From: Halorussus limi
GTDB taxonomy: Archaea > Halobacteriota > Halobacteria > Halobacteriales > Haladaptataceae
Direction of reading: 5' to 3'
DNA length: 64,000 nucleotides
Assembly (NCBI RefSeq): GCF_023238205.1
Contig: NZ_CP096659.1
Location: 1,054,001 to 1,118,000, forward strand
This document shows, in pieces, positions 43,221 through 50,563 of this stretch. The stretch's first letter is position 1, and the number at the start of each line of letters is the position of its first letter. The translations under genes and the position numbers were made by a program. The notes beneath the pieces were generated by a model, which was not told the origin of the DNA, ran no database searches, and saw only the letters and a list, made by a program, of their open reading frames with translations.

Positions 43221-43340
43221 GTCGAACCGCCGAACGGGAGTCGGGCAGGACCGCCGGGAGCGTTGGGCGAGACCACCGGACAGGAGTCAAGCGAGACAAC
43301 CGGACGGAAGTCGGAGAAGACCACCGGGGACGGGGTTAAG
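43221..43340 (+). repeat. About five degenerate 24-bp tandem repeats
   Basis: The stretch reads as imperfect units with an (A/C)ACCGGA/ACCGCCG core and a GGAGTC/GAAGTC tail: starts near 43222, 43246, 43268, 43292 and 43316. Units three and four agree at about 20 of 24 positions. The spacing follows a codon-like multiple of three, and the plus-strand frame reads as ETTGQESSETTGRKSEKTTG, but no ATG precedes it and it lies outside the accepted gene, which begins at 43364. Confidence 0.65.
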
Positions 43341-43363
43341 ACGTTTCGACCCGATGCCACGGT

Positions 43364-43564
43364 ATGGTCTCGAAACGACGACTCGGCGCGAGCATGCTCC
43401 TGCTTGGGTTGGCGTTCGTCGGTGCGTTTCACGCCGTCGCGGCCGTCGCGTTCGACACCGGACTGGCCTCGGTCGGGGCGGGACTGGCGGGCATCTCCGT
43501 GCTGTCGCTGCTTGTCGTCAACCTCCCGGCGCTCGGCGGGGGGAGCGGGGACGACGCCGATTGA
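43364..43564 (+). CDS. Small two-helix membrane protein
   Basis: A 66-residue protein (MVSKRRLGASMLLLGLAFVG...). A basic start leads into two hydrophobic helices (about 8-32 and 36-54), then a Gly/Asp tail (GGGSGDDAD). The start is at ATG 43364 just after the tandem repeats. TTAAG at 43336, 24 bases upstream, could be its TATA element. No recognised domain. Confidence 0.68.
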   Translation: MVSKRRLGASMLLLGLAFVGAFHAVAAVAFDTGLASVGAGLAGISVLSLLVVNLPALGGGSGDDAD

Positions 43565-43630
43565 ACGACGCTCGGGGCGCGCCGCTCGGTGGCGATAAGA
43601 GCTATGCGAAACGAAGCCCGGTAGTATAGC

Positions 43631-43918
43631 ATGGTAACGTACACCGTACTCGCCGACGTGAACGAACAGGAGTTCCAGAACCCGCAGGAGCTAGTGACGG
43701 TCTGGGGCGAAATCCGAGCGGACATCGAACGACTCGGCGGAGAGTTACGCGAGAGTTACGCGCTCATCGGCGACTACGACTTCCAACTCACGTTCGAGGT
43801 CGAAGAGGAGGACGCCGCGATTCAAATCGCGATGGCTATCGAGCGGCACGGGCTGGACACGAAGACGATGCGAGCGATGTCTATCGACCGGTTGGGCGAA
43901 CTCGTCGACGACGTTTGA
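43631..43918 (+). CDS. GYD-domain protein
   Basis: A 95-residue protein of the GYD-domain family: IRADIERLGGELRESYALIGDYDFQLTFEV contains the GxYD-like motif (IGDYDF), here within residues 27-56, preceded by an N-terminal beta strand and followed by a helix (AAIQIAMAIERHG). Family members form ferredoxin-like dimers of unknown role. It lies alone on the plus strand 66 bp after the small membrane protein gene. Confidence 0.85.
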   Translation: MVTYTVLADVNEQEFQNPQELVTVWGEIRADIERLGGELRESYALIGDYDFQLTFEVEEEDAAIQIAMAIERHGLDTKTMRAMSIDRLGELVDDV

Positions 43919-44011
43919 GAGTAGCGTGCGAACGCAGACTGACCGCTCTGGCTTACGTTCGAATCAACGAGTTCGCGAGACAGACCGAACTCCCGCCCGG
44001 GCGGTGGGCGA

Positions 44012-44302
44012 CTACATCCGGAGGAACTGGGCGTGGCGCGTCGACTCCACGTCGAGGACGTTGGCCTCGTCCACGAACCCCTCTCGAATCGCCAGTTCGA
44101 CCGCCTCGGTCCCCACGAGGTTCGCCACCGACGCGCGGGCGAGGCTGTCCACTACGGCCTGCTCGTCCACCTCGTCGCCGCCGTAGAACTCCTCGGTGAC
44201 GGTCAGCGAGACGCCGTCGTCCTCGAACGTCTCGCCGAGAACGTCGTCGTCGCAGACGGCCACGAGCAGTCCCTCGTCGGTCCGGCGCTCGTTCAGAATC
44301 AT
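44012..44302 (-). CDS. DUF424 protein
   Basis: A 96-residue protein from ATG 44302, overlapping the TPR gene's stop by ATGA. The start MILNERRTDEGLLVAVCDDDVLGE, the mid part SLTVTEEFYGGDEVDEQAV and the C-terminal RASVANLVGTEAVELAIREG are the DUF424 layout found near translation genes in archaea. No catalytic function is known. It is the distal gene of a two-gene unit with TPR. Confidence 0.85.
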   Translation of the reverse strand: MILNERRTDEGLLVAVCDDDVLGETFEDDGVSLTVTEEFYGGDEVDEQAVVDSLARASVANLVGTEAVELAIREGFVDEANVLDVESTRHAQFLRM

Positions 44303-45054
44303 CGCTCCTGTCGCTGTTGCTCCTGCTGGTCGATGAGTTCCTGCTCGGCCTGCTCGCGGAGGTCCTCGGCCTCCTCGGCTATCTCCTCGGCCTCGTCGTA
44401 CTGACCCAGTTCTTCGAGGGCGCGTGCCTTCTCGTCCAGCACCTGCGAGTTCCGGAGTCCGAGTCGGATGGCGTTTTCTAGGCTGTTCAGCGCGTCCTCG
44501 GCGAGGCCGCGTTCGAGCAGGAAGAACCCGCGGTTGAACCACGCCTCGGCGAACCGCTCGTCTATCTCGACCGCCTTCTCGGCGTGTTCGAGCGCCTGCT
44601 CGCTCTGGCCCGCCTCCCAGAGCGCGTAGGCCAGATTCGTCTCGGCGGTGGCGGCGTGTTCGCTGTCGTCGTCGATGCGGATGGCCTCCCGGTAGTCGCC
44701 GATGGCGGCGTCCCACTCTTCGAGTTCCGCGTGGGCCGCGCCCTTGTTCGTCCACGCCTCCTGTTCGAGTTTGCTCTCGTCGGGCGCGAACTGGGCCGCG
44801 CGCTCGAAGGTGTCGGCGGCCTGCTCGAACCGGTTTATCTTCATGTAGTTCAGTCCGACGTCGATGAGTTCCTCGACGTCTACTTCCTCGTCGGGGACGC
44901 TCTGGTCGTCGAGCAGGTCGGCGACGACGCGCGAGTCCACCGGGTCCACCTTGTCGGGGTCCACGTCCAGTTCGGGCGGGTCGAGGTCGAACCCCTCGTA
45001 GGGGTCGTCGAACCGCTCGTCCTCGGAGAAATCGTGGTCCTCGGGCTCAGTCAT
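44299..45054 (-). CDS. TPR repeat protein
   Basis: A 251-residue protein: an acidic 55-residue N terminus, then tetratricopeptide repeats (about residues 62-215) such as LIDVGLNYMKINRFEQAADTFERAAQ, WDAAIGDYREAIRIDD, AEAWFNRGFFLLERGLAEDALN and an EELGQYDEAEEIAEEAEDL. A Gln/Glu/Arg-rich coiled end (REQAEQELIDQQEQQRQER) follows. TPRs mediate protein contacts; the partner is unknown. Translation is coupled to the DUF424 gene. Confidence 0.88.
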   Translation of the reverse strand: MTEPEDHDFSEDERFDDPYEGFDLDPPELDVDPDKVDPVDSRVVADLLDDQSVPDEEVDVEELIDVGLNYMKINRFEQAADTFERAAQFAPDESKLEQEAWTNKGAAHAELEEWDAAIGDYREAIRIDDDSEHAATAETNLAYALWEAGQSEQALEHAEKAVEIDERFAEAWFNRGFFLLERGLAEDALNSLENAIRLGLRNSQVLDEKARALEELGQYDEAEEIAEEAEDLREQAEQELIDQQEQQRQER

Positions 45055-45174
45055 GTCTCGGGGTTTGGCGTTCAGCGGGGTTAAGAACTACGCTATCGAG
45101 ATTCCGCGGTCGCGCCGAGTCGTTCCGGGCGTGCGTTTCGGCGACCGACGGAGCGTCGCGAATGGGCCGCCGCG

Positions 45175-45504
45175 CTACTGGCGCTGGGTCTCGACCGCAG
45201 TCCCCGAGAGGTTGACCCAGAGCATGCCCTCGGCCATCTCCTCGTAGTCGAACGACGCGCCGACGACCGCGTCGGCACCGAGGTCCTCGGCCTCCGCGCG
45301 GAGGTCCTCGATGGCCTCCGTCCGAGCCGTCTCTATCTTCTTCTCGTAGGACCCGCTCCGGCCGCCGACCACGTCGCGGATGCCCGCCGCGATGTCGCTG
45401 ACGACGTTCGCGCCGACGACCGCCTCGCCCGAGACGACGCCGAGGTACTCCGAGACTTCGCGGCCGTCGAGACCGTCCGTGGTCGTGATGGTGACTTCAT
45501 CCAT
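45175..45504 (-). CDS. YbjQ family (UPF0145) heavy-metal-binding-like protein
   Basis: A 109-residue protein from ATG 45504. It shows TTDGLDGREVSEYLGVVSGEAV, VSDIAAGIRDVVGGRSGSYE, ARTEAIEDLRAEAEDLGADAVVG and the C-terminal strands WVNLSGTAVE, the YbjQ/UPF0145 fold (homopentameric in bacteria). It is divergent from thpR. The metal-binding description is inherited from annotation and not supported by visible metal ligands. Confidence 0.9.
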   Translation of the reverse strand: MDEVTITTTDGLDGREVSEYLGVVSGEAVVGANVVSDIAAGIRDVVGGRSGSYEKKIETARTEAIEDLRAEAEDLGADAVVGASFDYEEMAEGMLWVNLSGTAVETQRQ

Positions 45505-45633
45505 ACGGGGTCGAATTGAACGCGATGTAACATAAATTCGCCGTGAGAGCGGGCGGCAAGGTCGCGCACGACCGGCGAGTCCCGGCGTTCGCTGACCACC
45601 TACCTTCAAGCCCTCGGACGACCACACGAGACC

Positions 45634-46191
45634 ATGCGACTCTTCGTTAGCATCGACCTCCCCGACGAGTTCGCCGCGGAAGTCGAGGCGGTCCAAGACG
45701 AGTTCGCGGACGCCTCGGGGCTGAGTTTCACCGACCCGGAGCAGGCCCACGTCACGCTCAAGTTCCTCGGCGAGGTGAATCAGGGCGAACTCCCGCGGGT
45801 CAAGAACGCCGTCCGGCGTGCAATCGGGAAGGCGGAGGTCGGTCCCTTCGAGACCACCTACGAGGGCCTAGGCGTCTTCCCCGGCCTCGGCTACATTCAG
45901 GTCCTCTGGCTCGGGGTCGGCGCGGGCGGCGAGGAGATGACCGGACTCCACGAAGCCATCGAACGCGAGGTGACGCGACTCGGCTTCGACCCCGAAGACC
46001 ACGACTTCACGCCCCACGTCACCCTCGCGCGGATGGAACACGCCGGGGGCAAGGAACTCGTACAGGAGAACGTCGAGGAACTGACTCCGACGGTGGGGAC
46101 GACCGAAGTGTCCGAGATTCGACTGACCGAGAGCGTCCTGACCGACGACGGGCCGGAGTACTCGACGGTCGAGTCGTTCGAACTGGAGTGA
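45634..46191 (+). CDS. thpR: RNA 2',3'-cyclic phosphodiesterase / 2',5' RNA ligase family
   Basis: A 185-residue two-H phosphoesterase. The HxTx motifs are [10 protein letters not shown] (about residues 45-54) and HVTLARMEH (about 128-136), the arrangement of the ThpR/LigT family. It opens 2',3'-cyclic phosphates or (in vitro) forms 2',5' linkages on tRNA halves. It is divergent from ybjQ and precedes the L39e-L31e-eIF6 cluster. Confidence 0.95.
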   Translation: MRLFVSIDLPDEFAAEVEAVQDEFADASGLSFTDPEQAHVTLKFLGEVNQGELPRVKNAVRRAIGKAEVGPFETTYEGLGVFPGLGYIQVLWLGVGAGGEEMTGLHEAIEREVTRLGFDPEDHDFTPHVTLARMEHAGGKELVQENVEELTPTVGTTEVSEIRLTESVLTDDGPEYSTVESFELE

Positions 46192-46275
46192 GACGGCCTC
46201 GTTCCGGACCGGCCTCTCGGCGGGCGAATCGCCCGTCGATTGCCGACTACGGGGACCGGGCCCAAAGCAACACGA

Positions 46276-46281
46276 TTTTAA
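46276..46281 (+). promoter_or_regulatory. TATA-like box for the rpl39e operon
   Basis: TTTTAA ends 26 bases before the rpl39e ATG at 46308. Confidence 0.6.
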
Positions 46282-46307
46282 GCTACGACGGGGAAGAGCA
46301 TGGTACC

Positions 46308-46460
46308 ATGAGTAAGAAATCGAAGGCGAAGAAGAAGCGCCTCTCTAAGCTCGACCGGCAGAACAGCCGCGTTCCCGCGTGGGTCATCATGAAGACCGAC
46401 CGCGAGACGCAGCGCAACCCCAAGCGCCGAAACTGGCGGCGTAACGACACCGACGAATAA
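46308..46460 (+). CDS. rpl39e: Ribosomal protein L39e
   Basis: A 50-residue, strongly basic protein ([20 protein letters not shown]...) ending in [14 protein letters not shown]. The length and the [20 protein letters not shown] segment are those of archaeal L39e, which lines the peptide exit tunnel. Its TAA shares an A with the ATG of rpl31e (TAATG). It is one of the few basic proteins in the window. Confidence 0.97.
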   Translation: MSKKSKAKKKRLSKLDRQNSRVPAWVIMKTDRETQRNPKRRNWRRNDTDE

Positions 46461-46738
46461 TGAGTGCCAACGACTTCGAGGAGCGCGTCATCACGGTGCC
46501 GCTTCGCGACGCCAAGGCCGCGGCGAAGCACGAGCGCGCCGACAAGGCGATGACGCTCGTCCGCGACCACCTCGCACAGCACTTCAAGGTAGACGACGAC
46601 GAAGTCCGCCTCGACCCCTCCATCAACGAGGCCGTCTGGTCGCGCGGTCGCAAGAAGCCCCCGAGCAAGCTTCGCGTCCGCGCCGCCCGGTTCGAGGAAG
46701 AGGGCGAAACGGTCGTCGAAGCGGAACACGCCGAGTAG
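46460..46738 (+). CDS. rpl31e: Ribosomal protein L31e
   Basis: A 92-residue protein: [35 protein letters not shown] and [24 protein letters not shown] match archaeal L31e, located at the exit-tunnel rim near the SRP site. It has an acidic C-terminal tail ([12 protein letters not shown]). It is in the second position of the rpl39e operon. Confidence 0.97.
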   Translation: MSANDFEERVITVPLRDAKAAAKHERADKAMTLVRDHLAQHFKVDDDEVRLDPSINEAVWSRGRKKPPSKLRVRAARFEEEGETVVEAEHAE

Positions 46739-46742
46739 ACCT

Positions 46743-47408
46743 TTGCTCCGCGCCGCTTTCGTCGGGTCGTCGTACGTCGGTGTCTTCGCTCGCGCCACTG
46801 ACGAGTATCTGCTGGTGCGCCCCGACATCGACGACGAGATGGTCGCCGACGTGAGCGACGAACTCGACGTAGACGCCATCGAGACCACGGTCGGCGGTTC
46901 GTCGACCGTAGGTGCGCTGGCGGTCGGCAACGAGAACGGGCTACTGGTCAGTAGCCGCGTCACCGACCGCGAGCGCGACCGCATCGCCGACGCCGCGGAC
47001 GTGGACGTGACCGAGCTGCCGGGCAAAATCAACGCCGCGGGGAACGTCGTCCTCGCTAACGACAACGGGGCCTACGTCCACCCGGACCTCTCCCGGAAGG
47101 CGATGCAGGCCGTGGAGGACGCGCTCGAAGTGGAAATAGAGCGCGGCGAACTCGCCGACGTTCGGACGGTCGGCACCGCCGGTGTCGCCACGAACGACGG
47201 CGTCCTCTGCCACCCGAAGGCGACCGACGCCCAACTCGACCGTCTGGAGGAGGTGCTGGACGTGCCCGCCGACATCGGCACCATCAACTACGGCGCGCCG
47301 CTGGTCGGGTCGGGCCTGCTCGCGAACGAAAACGGCTACGTCGTCGGACAGGAGACGACCGGGCCGGAACTTGGTCGCATCGAGCAGTCGCTCGGCTACA
47401 TCGAGTAG
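46743..47408 (+). CDS. eif6: Translation initiation factor 6
   Basis: A 221-residue pentein-fold protein with repeated [51 protein letters not shown] and [15 protein letters not shown] elements of the five-fold pseudo-symmetric eIF6. It binds the 50S subunit and prevents joining. The start is a TTG at 46743, 5 bp behind rpl31e; no in-frame ATG gives the canonical LRAAF N terminus. It would be expected to precede LX, but a 7.4-kb block lies between. Confidence 0.95.
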   Translation: MLRAAFVGSSYVGVFARATDEYLLVRPDIDDEMVADVSDELDVDAIETTVGGSSTVGALAVGNENGLLVSSRVTDRERDRIADAADVDVTELPGKINAAGNVVLANDNGAYVHPDLSRKAMQAVEDALEVEIERGELADVRTVGTAGVATNDGVLCHPKATDAQLDRLEEVLDVPADIGTINYGAPLVGSGLLANENGYVVGQETTGPELGRIEQSLGYIE

Positions 47409-47410
47409 CG

Positions 47411-47540
47411 CTATTCGGCGTACCAGAGCAGGCTGTTGCCGATTCTCTCCTTCCGAACGATTTCGTCTTCTGAGAGTCGATTCAGGCAGTCGAATGTCGA
47501 CGACGCCGCGCCTCGGTAGCTCGCGCCGCGGTCGGCCTCA
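47411..47540 (-). pseudogene. Remnant of a winged-helix domain C terminus
   Basis: The minus strand reads EADRGASYRGAASSTFD followed by CLNRLSEDEIVRKERIGNS and LLWYAE, then TAG at 47411. The pattern (recognition-helix Tyr/Arg region, then xVxRKxxGNSLLWY wing) is typical of haloarchaeal winged-helix regulators. No upstream start is present; the frame runs into the end of the 55-residue gene on the same strand in a different frame. It is likely a decayed fragment or a short product of frame shift, judged only by motif. Confidence 0.4.
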
Positions 47541-47705
47541 CTCCTCGTCGGACTCCTCTTCGCGGCGCTCGCTCAGGTGTTCCCAGATTTCCGTGCATCC
47601 CGCCCCGTCTTCCACGTCCGTCAGATGGCTCCGTTCGGCGTCGGCGTCCCCGTCGGCCGACTCCTCGCCCGCGGACTGCTCGTCGAATTTCTCTTCGGCG
47701 GTCAT
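47538..47705 (-). CDS. Small acidic protein with a GAGCTEIWEHLSE motif
   Basis: A 55-residue protein (MTAEEKFDEQ..., ending SERREEESDEE). The core LTDVEDGAGCTEIWEHLSERR, at about residues 28-48, contains a single cysteine in GAGCTEIWEHL and resembles small haloarchaeal proteins of unknown function. A TATA-like TTTATTCG sits 24 bases upstream of the ATG at 47705, supporting expression. It is the first gene past eif6, convergent with it. Confidence 0.65.
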   Translation of the reverse strand: MTAEEKFDEQSAGEESADGDADAERSHLTDVEDGAGCTEIWEHLSERREEESDEE

Positions 47706-47728
47706 TGATACGCGATAGTGGGACGAAG

Positions 47729-47736
47729 CGAATAAA
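47729..47736 (-). promoter_or_regulatory. TATA-like box for the 55-residue gene
   Basis: Read on the minus strand the bases are TTTATTCG, ending 24 bases before the ATG at 47705. Confidence 0.55.
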
Positions 47737-47953
47737 CCCGCGCTCAGGTGTAATCGCTACCGATGCTCTCCTTCGGAGGCGGTTCTTTCCGGTAATCGTG
47801 ACGGGCGCCAGTCGGCGCTGGCGTTCGGGAGGCGCTCTGAGACGCCGCGTCGGGATACTTTCTGCGTCTCGTCAGCGTCAACGAATCCCGGAACACTCGG
47901 CAAGCGTCGCGGGCGGCGACACGCTTACTCGACGGCTGGTCCTCCACGAGAGC

Positions 47954-48292
47954 ATGGTCGTCTCTATCCACCAGTTGGACGACGGCGCGTGGCTCAGCGT
48001 CAACGACTCGCGGTCGGTGCCGGTGAGCGAACTCTGGCTACTCGCGCGCCACGACTTCTGCGAGTGCGAACCCGCCGACTTCCTCGCGGAGGGGTTCGTG
48101 GAGGTCGGCGTCGATTGGCCCGACGTGGAGGGTCGCATCGCGGGCCAGTGCGTGCGCTGCGGTGCGAGCGGCGTCACCGACTGGCTGGCGCTCGGTCGCG
48201 TCGAGCGCGCGACCGGAGAGTTCCGTCGGGTCGACCCGTCGAGCGTTCACGTGCCCGAGCGCCGGACTCGGCTGGCGACGCCTGCGGAGTGA
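47954..48292 (+). CDS. Uncharacterised CxxC-containing protein
   Basis: A 112-residue protein from ATG 47954. It contains CECEP and CVRCGASG, so up to four cysteines could bind a metal. The N-terminal part reads VSIHQLDDGAWLSVNDS; the C-terminal tail is Arg/Pro rich. I do not recognise the family. Its position immediately upstream of the nitrite/sulfite reductase gene may be meaningful, but 167 bp and a likely separate promoter lie between. Confidence 0.7.
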   Translation: MVVSIHQLDDGAWLSVNDSRSVPVSELWLLARHDFCECEPADFLAEGFVEVGVDWPDVEGRIAGQCVRCGASGVTDWLALGRVERATGEFRRVDPSSVHVPERRTRLATPAE

Positions 48293-48459
48293 CGAGAACT
48301 CGGCTAGCCGCCCCGACGTGACCGGACCCGGTCGGTCGCGTCGGCGGAGCGACGCGCCGGGCCGTCCCGAACACCGGCAACGTCCGCCGGTTAACGAGAG
48401 CCTCGGGGAAGTTTGACGGAGCAACTGCCCCTTTACTGTCCGCTCGCGTTGCAACGCCC

Positions 48460-50238
48460 ATGCCGAGTAAAGTCGAAAGCTGGAAGGACGAGCTTTACGG
48501 CGTGGAGATTCGGGACCACCTCGAACGATTCGCCGAGGAGGGGTGGGACGCCATTCCGGAGGACGAACACGACGCGTGGTTCGAGCGGTTCAAGTGGTGG
48601 GGGCTGTACCACCAGCGGAAGGGCCAAGAGTCGTACTTCATGATGCGGGTCGGCGTCCCGATGGGTCGGCTGACCCCCGAGCAGTTGCGGGTCGTGGGCG
48701 AAATCGCCCGCGACTACGCGACCGGCCCGGTAGACAACCCGGAGTTCGGCGCGGCCTACGCCGACTTCACGACGCGCCAGTCGATTCAGCTCCACTGGAT
48801 AAAGGTCGAGGACGTGCCCGATATCTTCGAGAAACTGGAGTCTGTCGGTCTCTCTACGATTCAGGCCTGCGGCGACTCGTGGCGCAACATCGTCGGCTCT
48901 CCGGTCGCGGGACGGGACGCCGACGAACTCCTCGACGTGTGGCCCGTCGTGCAGGACCTCCACGACGAGTTCAAGGGCAACGACCTCTACGAGAACCTGC
49001 CCCGGAAGTGGAAGGTCGCGGTCACGGGCGACACTCGCGGCGCAGGACAGGGCGACATCAACGACCTCGCCTTCGAACCGGCCGTCAAGGAAGGCGACGA
49101 CGGCGAGGGAATCGCGGGGTTCAACGTCCGGGTCGGCGGCGGACTCGCCCGGAAGGAACCCCGGTTCGCCCGCGACATCGACGTGTTCTGCCGACCGGAG
49201 AACGCCGCCGAGGTCGCCGCGGGCCTCTCGGGCCTGTTCCGCGACTACGGCGACCGCGACGACCGATTCAGCGCCCGCATGAAGTTCCTCGTCGACGAGT
49301 GGGGACCGGAGAAAGTCCGGAACGTGCTTCAGGAGGAGTACGTCGAGTACGACCTCCCGACCGCGGGCGAGAACCTGCGCGAGCAGTACGACTACAACGC
49401 CGGGCGCGCCGACGCACCCGGCGACTACGTCGGCGTCCACGACCAGAACGACGGCGACCACTTCGTCGGTCTCTCGGTGCTGGTCGGCCGGATGTCCGCC
49501 GAGGACGTCATCGACCTCGCCGACCTCGCGGAGTCGTACGGGTCGGAGATGATAGGACTCACTCAGCGACAGAACGTCATCGTCGGCGACATCGCCTCCG
49601 AGGAGTTGGACGACTTCCTCGGCGAGTCGCTGCTGGACGAGTACTCGCCCGACCCTCACCCGTTCCTCCGCGGGTCCATCGCCTGCACCGGAACCGAGTA
49701 CTGCTCGCTGTCCATCGTCGAGACCAAGAACCGGATGGTGCGCTACGGCCGCTGGCTGAAGGAGAACGTGCCGGTCCCCGAGGGCGTCGAGGACTTCCAC
49801 ATCCACCTCTCTGGCTGTACGGCCTCCTGCGCCCAGCCCCAAATCGCGGACATCTCGCTCCGCGGGATGAAGGCGCGCAAGGACGGCGAACCGGTCGAGG
49901 CGTTCGACGTGGGTCTCGGCGGCGGACTCGGCGAGAATCCGGAGTTCGCCGACTGGGTGGAGATGCGCGTCCCCGCCGACGAAATTCCGGGCTACGTCCG
50001 GAACCTGCTCGCGACCTACGAGGAGGAGCGAGAGTCGGGCCAGAGCTTCCGGGACTTCGTGCGAGAGCGCGACGAAGACGAAATGCAGGCCCTCGCAGAC
50101 CCCGAGGAGACCGACTACGAGGACCCCTACATGCACAACACGAAGATGACGTGGTACCCCTACGCCGACGACGACGAGATGGCCGACTCGCCCGCGCCGA
50201 CCGACGCGCAGGGAGCGCCCATCACGGGGGACGACTGA
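48460..50238 (+). CDS. nirA: Ferredoxin-dependent nitrite/sulfite reductase
   Basis: A 592-residue siroheme-[4Fe-4S] reductase. The two ferredoxin-like half domains (DFTTRQSIQLHWIKVEDVPDIF and GLTQRQNVIVGDI) precede the cluster motifs: IACTGTEYCSLSI (Cys-x5-Cys) and HLSGCTASCAQPQ (Cys-x3-Cys), which ligate the cluster and bridge siroheme. The two siroheme-binding halves and an acidic C-terminal tail follow. Nitrite versus sulfite cannot be decided by eye; the order of arginines at the active site needs alignment. The downstream genes make siroheme. Start ATG 48460 follows CCTTTACTG as a possible TATA element. Confidence 0.92.
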   Translation: MPSKVESWKDELYGVEIRDHLERFAEEGWDAIPEDEHDAWFERFKWWGLYHQRKGQESYFMMRVGVPMGRLTPEQLRVVGEIARDYATGPVDNPEFGAAYADFTTRQSIQLHWIKVEDVPDIFEKLESVGLSTIQACGDSWRNIVGSPVAGRDADELLDVWPVVQDLHDEFKGNDLYENLPRKWKVAVTGDTRGAGQGDINDLAFEPAVKEGDDGEGIAGFNVRVGGGLARKEPRFARDIDVFCRPENAAEVAAGLSGLFRDYGDRDDRFSARMKFLVDEWGPEKVRNVLQEEYVEYDLPTAGENLREQYDYNAGRADAPGDYVGVHDQNDGDHFVGLSVLVGRMSAEDVIDLADLAESYGSEMIGLTQRQNVIVGDIASEELDDFLGESLLDEYSPDPHPFLRGSIACTGTEYCSLSIVETKNRMVRYGRWLKENVPVPEGVEDFHIHLSGCTASCAQPQIADISLRGMKARKDGEPVEAFDVGLGGGLGENPEFADWVEMRVPADEIPGYVRNLLATYEEERESGQSFRDFVRERDEDEMQALADPEETDYEDPYMHNTKMTWYPYADDDEMADSPAPTDAQGAPITGDD

Positions 50239-50239
50239 G

Positions 50240-50563
50240 ATGGCCGACCGCGTCCTCAAAGTCAACGCGTACACGACGCTGGACCTCGTGGACGCCCGCG
50301 CCGAGGGCCACGACTTCGAGGAGTCGGCGTACGCCACGCTGAACGCGACCGCGGCCCGCAACGACCCCGAGAGCGTGGAGTTGCAACTCGAACTCGACAA
50401 CACGGACCTCGACGCGCTCCCGGCACACGCCGACAGCGTGGACCTCTCGCCCGAACAGGCCCGGACGCTCGCCGCGGAGTTGGAGAAGCACGCCGAGCGA
50501 GTCGAGCGGGCGCAGGAGAGCGCCGGCGAGCGAACCACGGCCACCGCCACCGACGATGACTGA
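50240..50563 (+). CDS. DUF6360-like haloarchaeal protein
   Basis: A 107-residue protein (MADRVLKVNAYTTLDLVDAR...) starting 1 bp after the reductase stop. Recognisable pieces are HDFEESAYATLNATAARN, SVELQLELDNTDLDALPAHADSVDL and LSPEQARTLAAELEKHA, the form of the haloarchaeal DUF6360 family. The function is unknown. It always seems to be acidic and small; here it overlaps the CbiX gene's start, which implies co-translation within the siroheme operon. Confidence 0.82.
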   Translation: MADRVLKVNAYTTLDLVDARAEGHDFEESAYATLNATAARNDPESVELQLELDNTDLDALPAHADSVDLSPEQARTLAAELEKHAERVERAQESAGERTTATATDDD

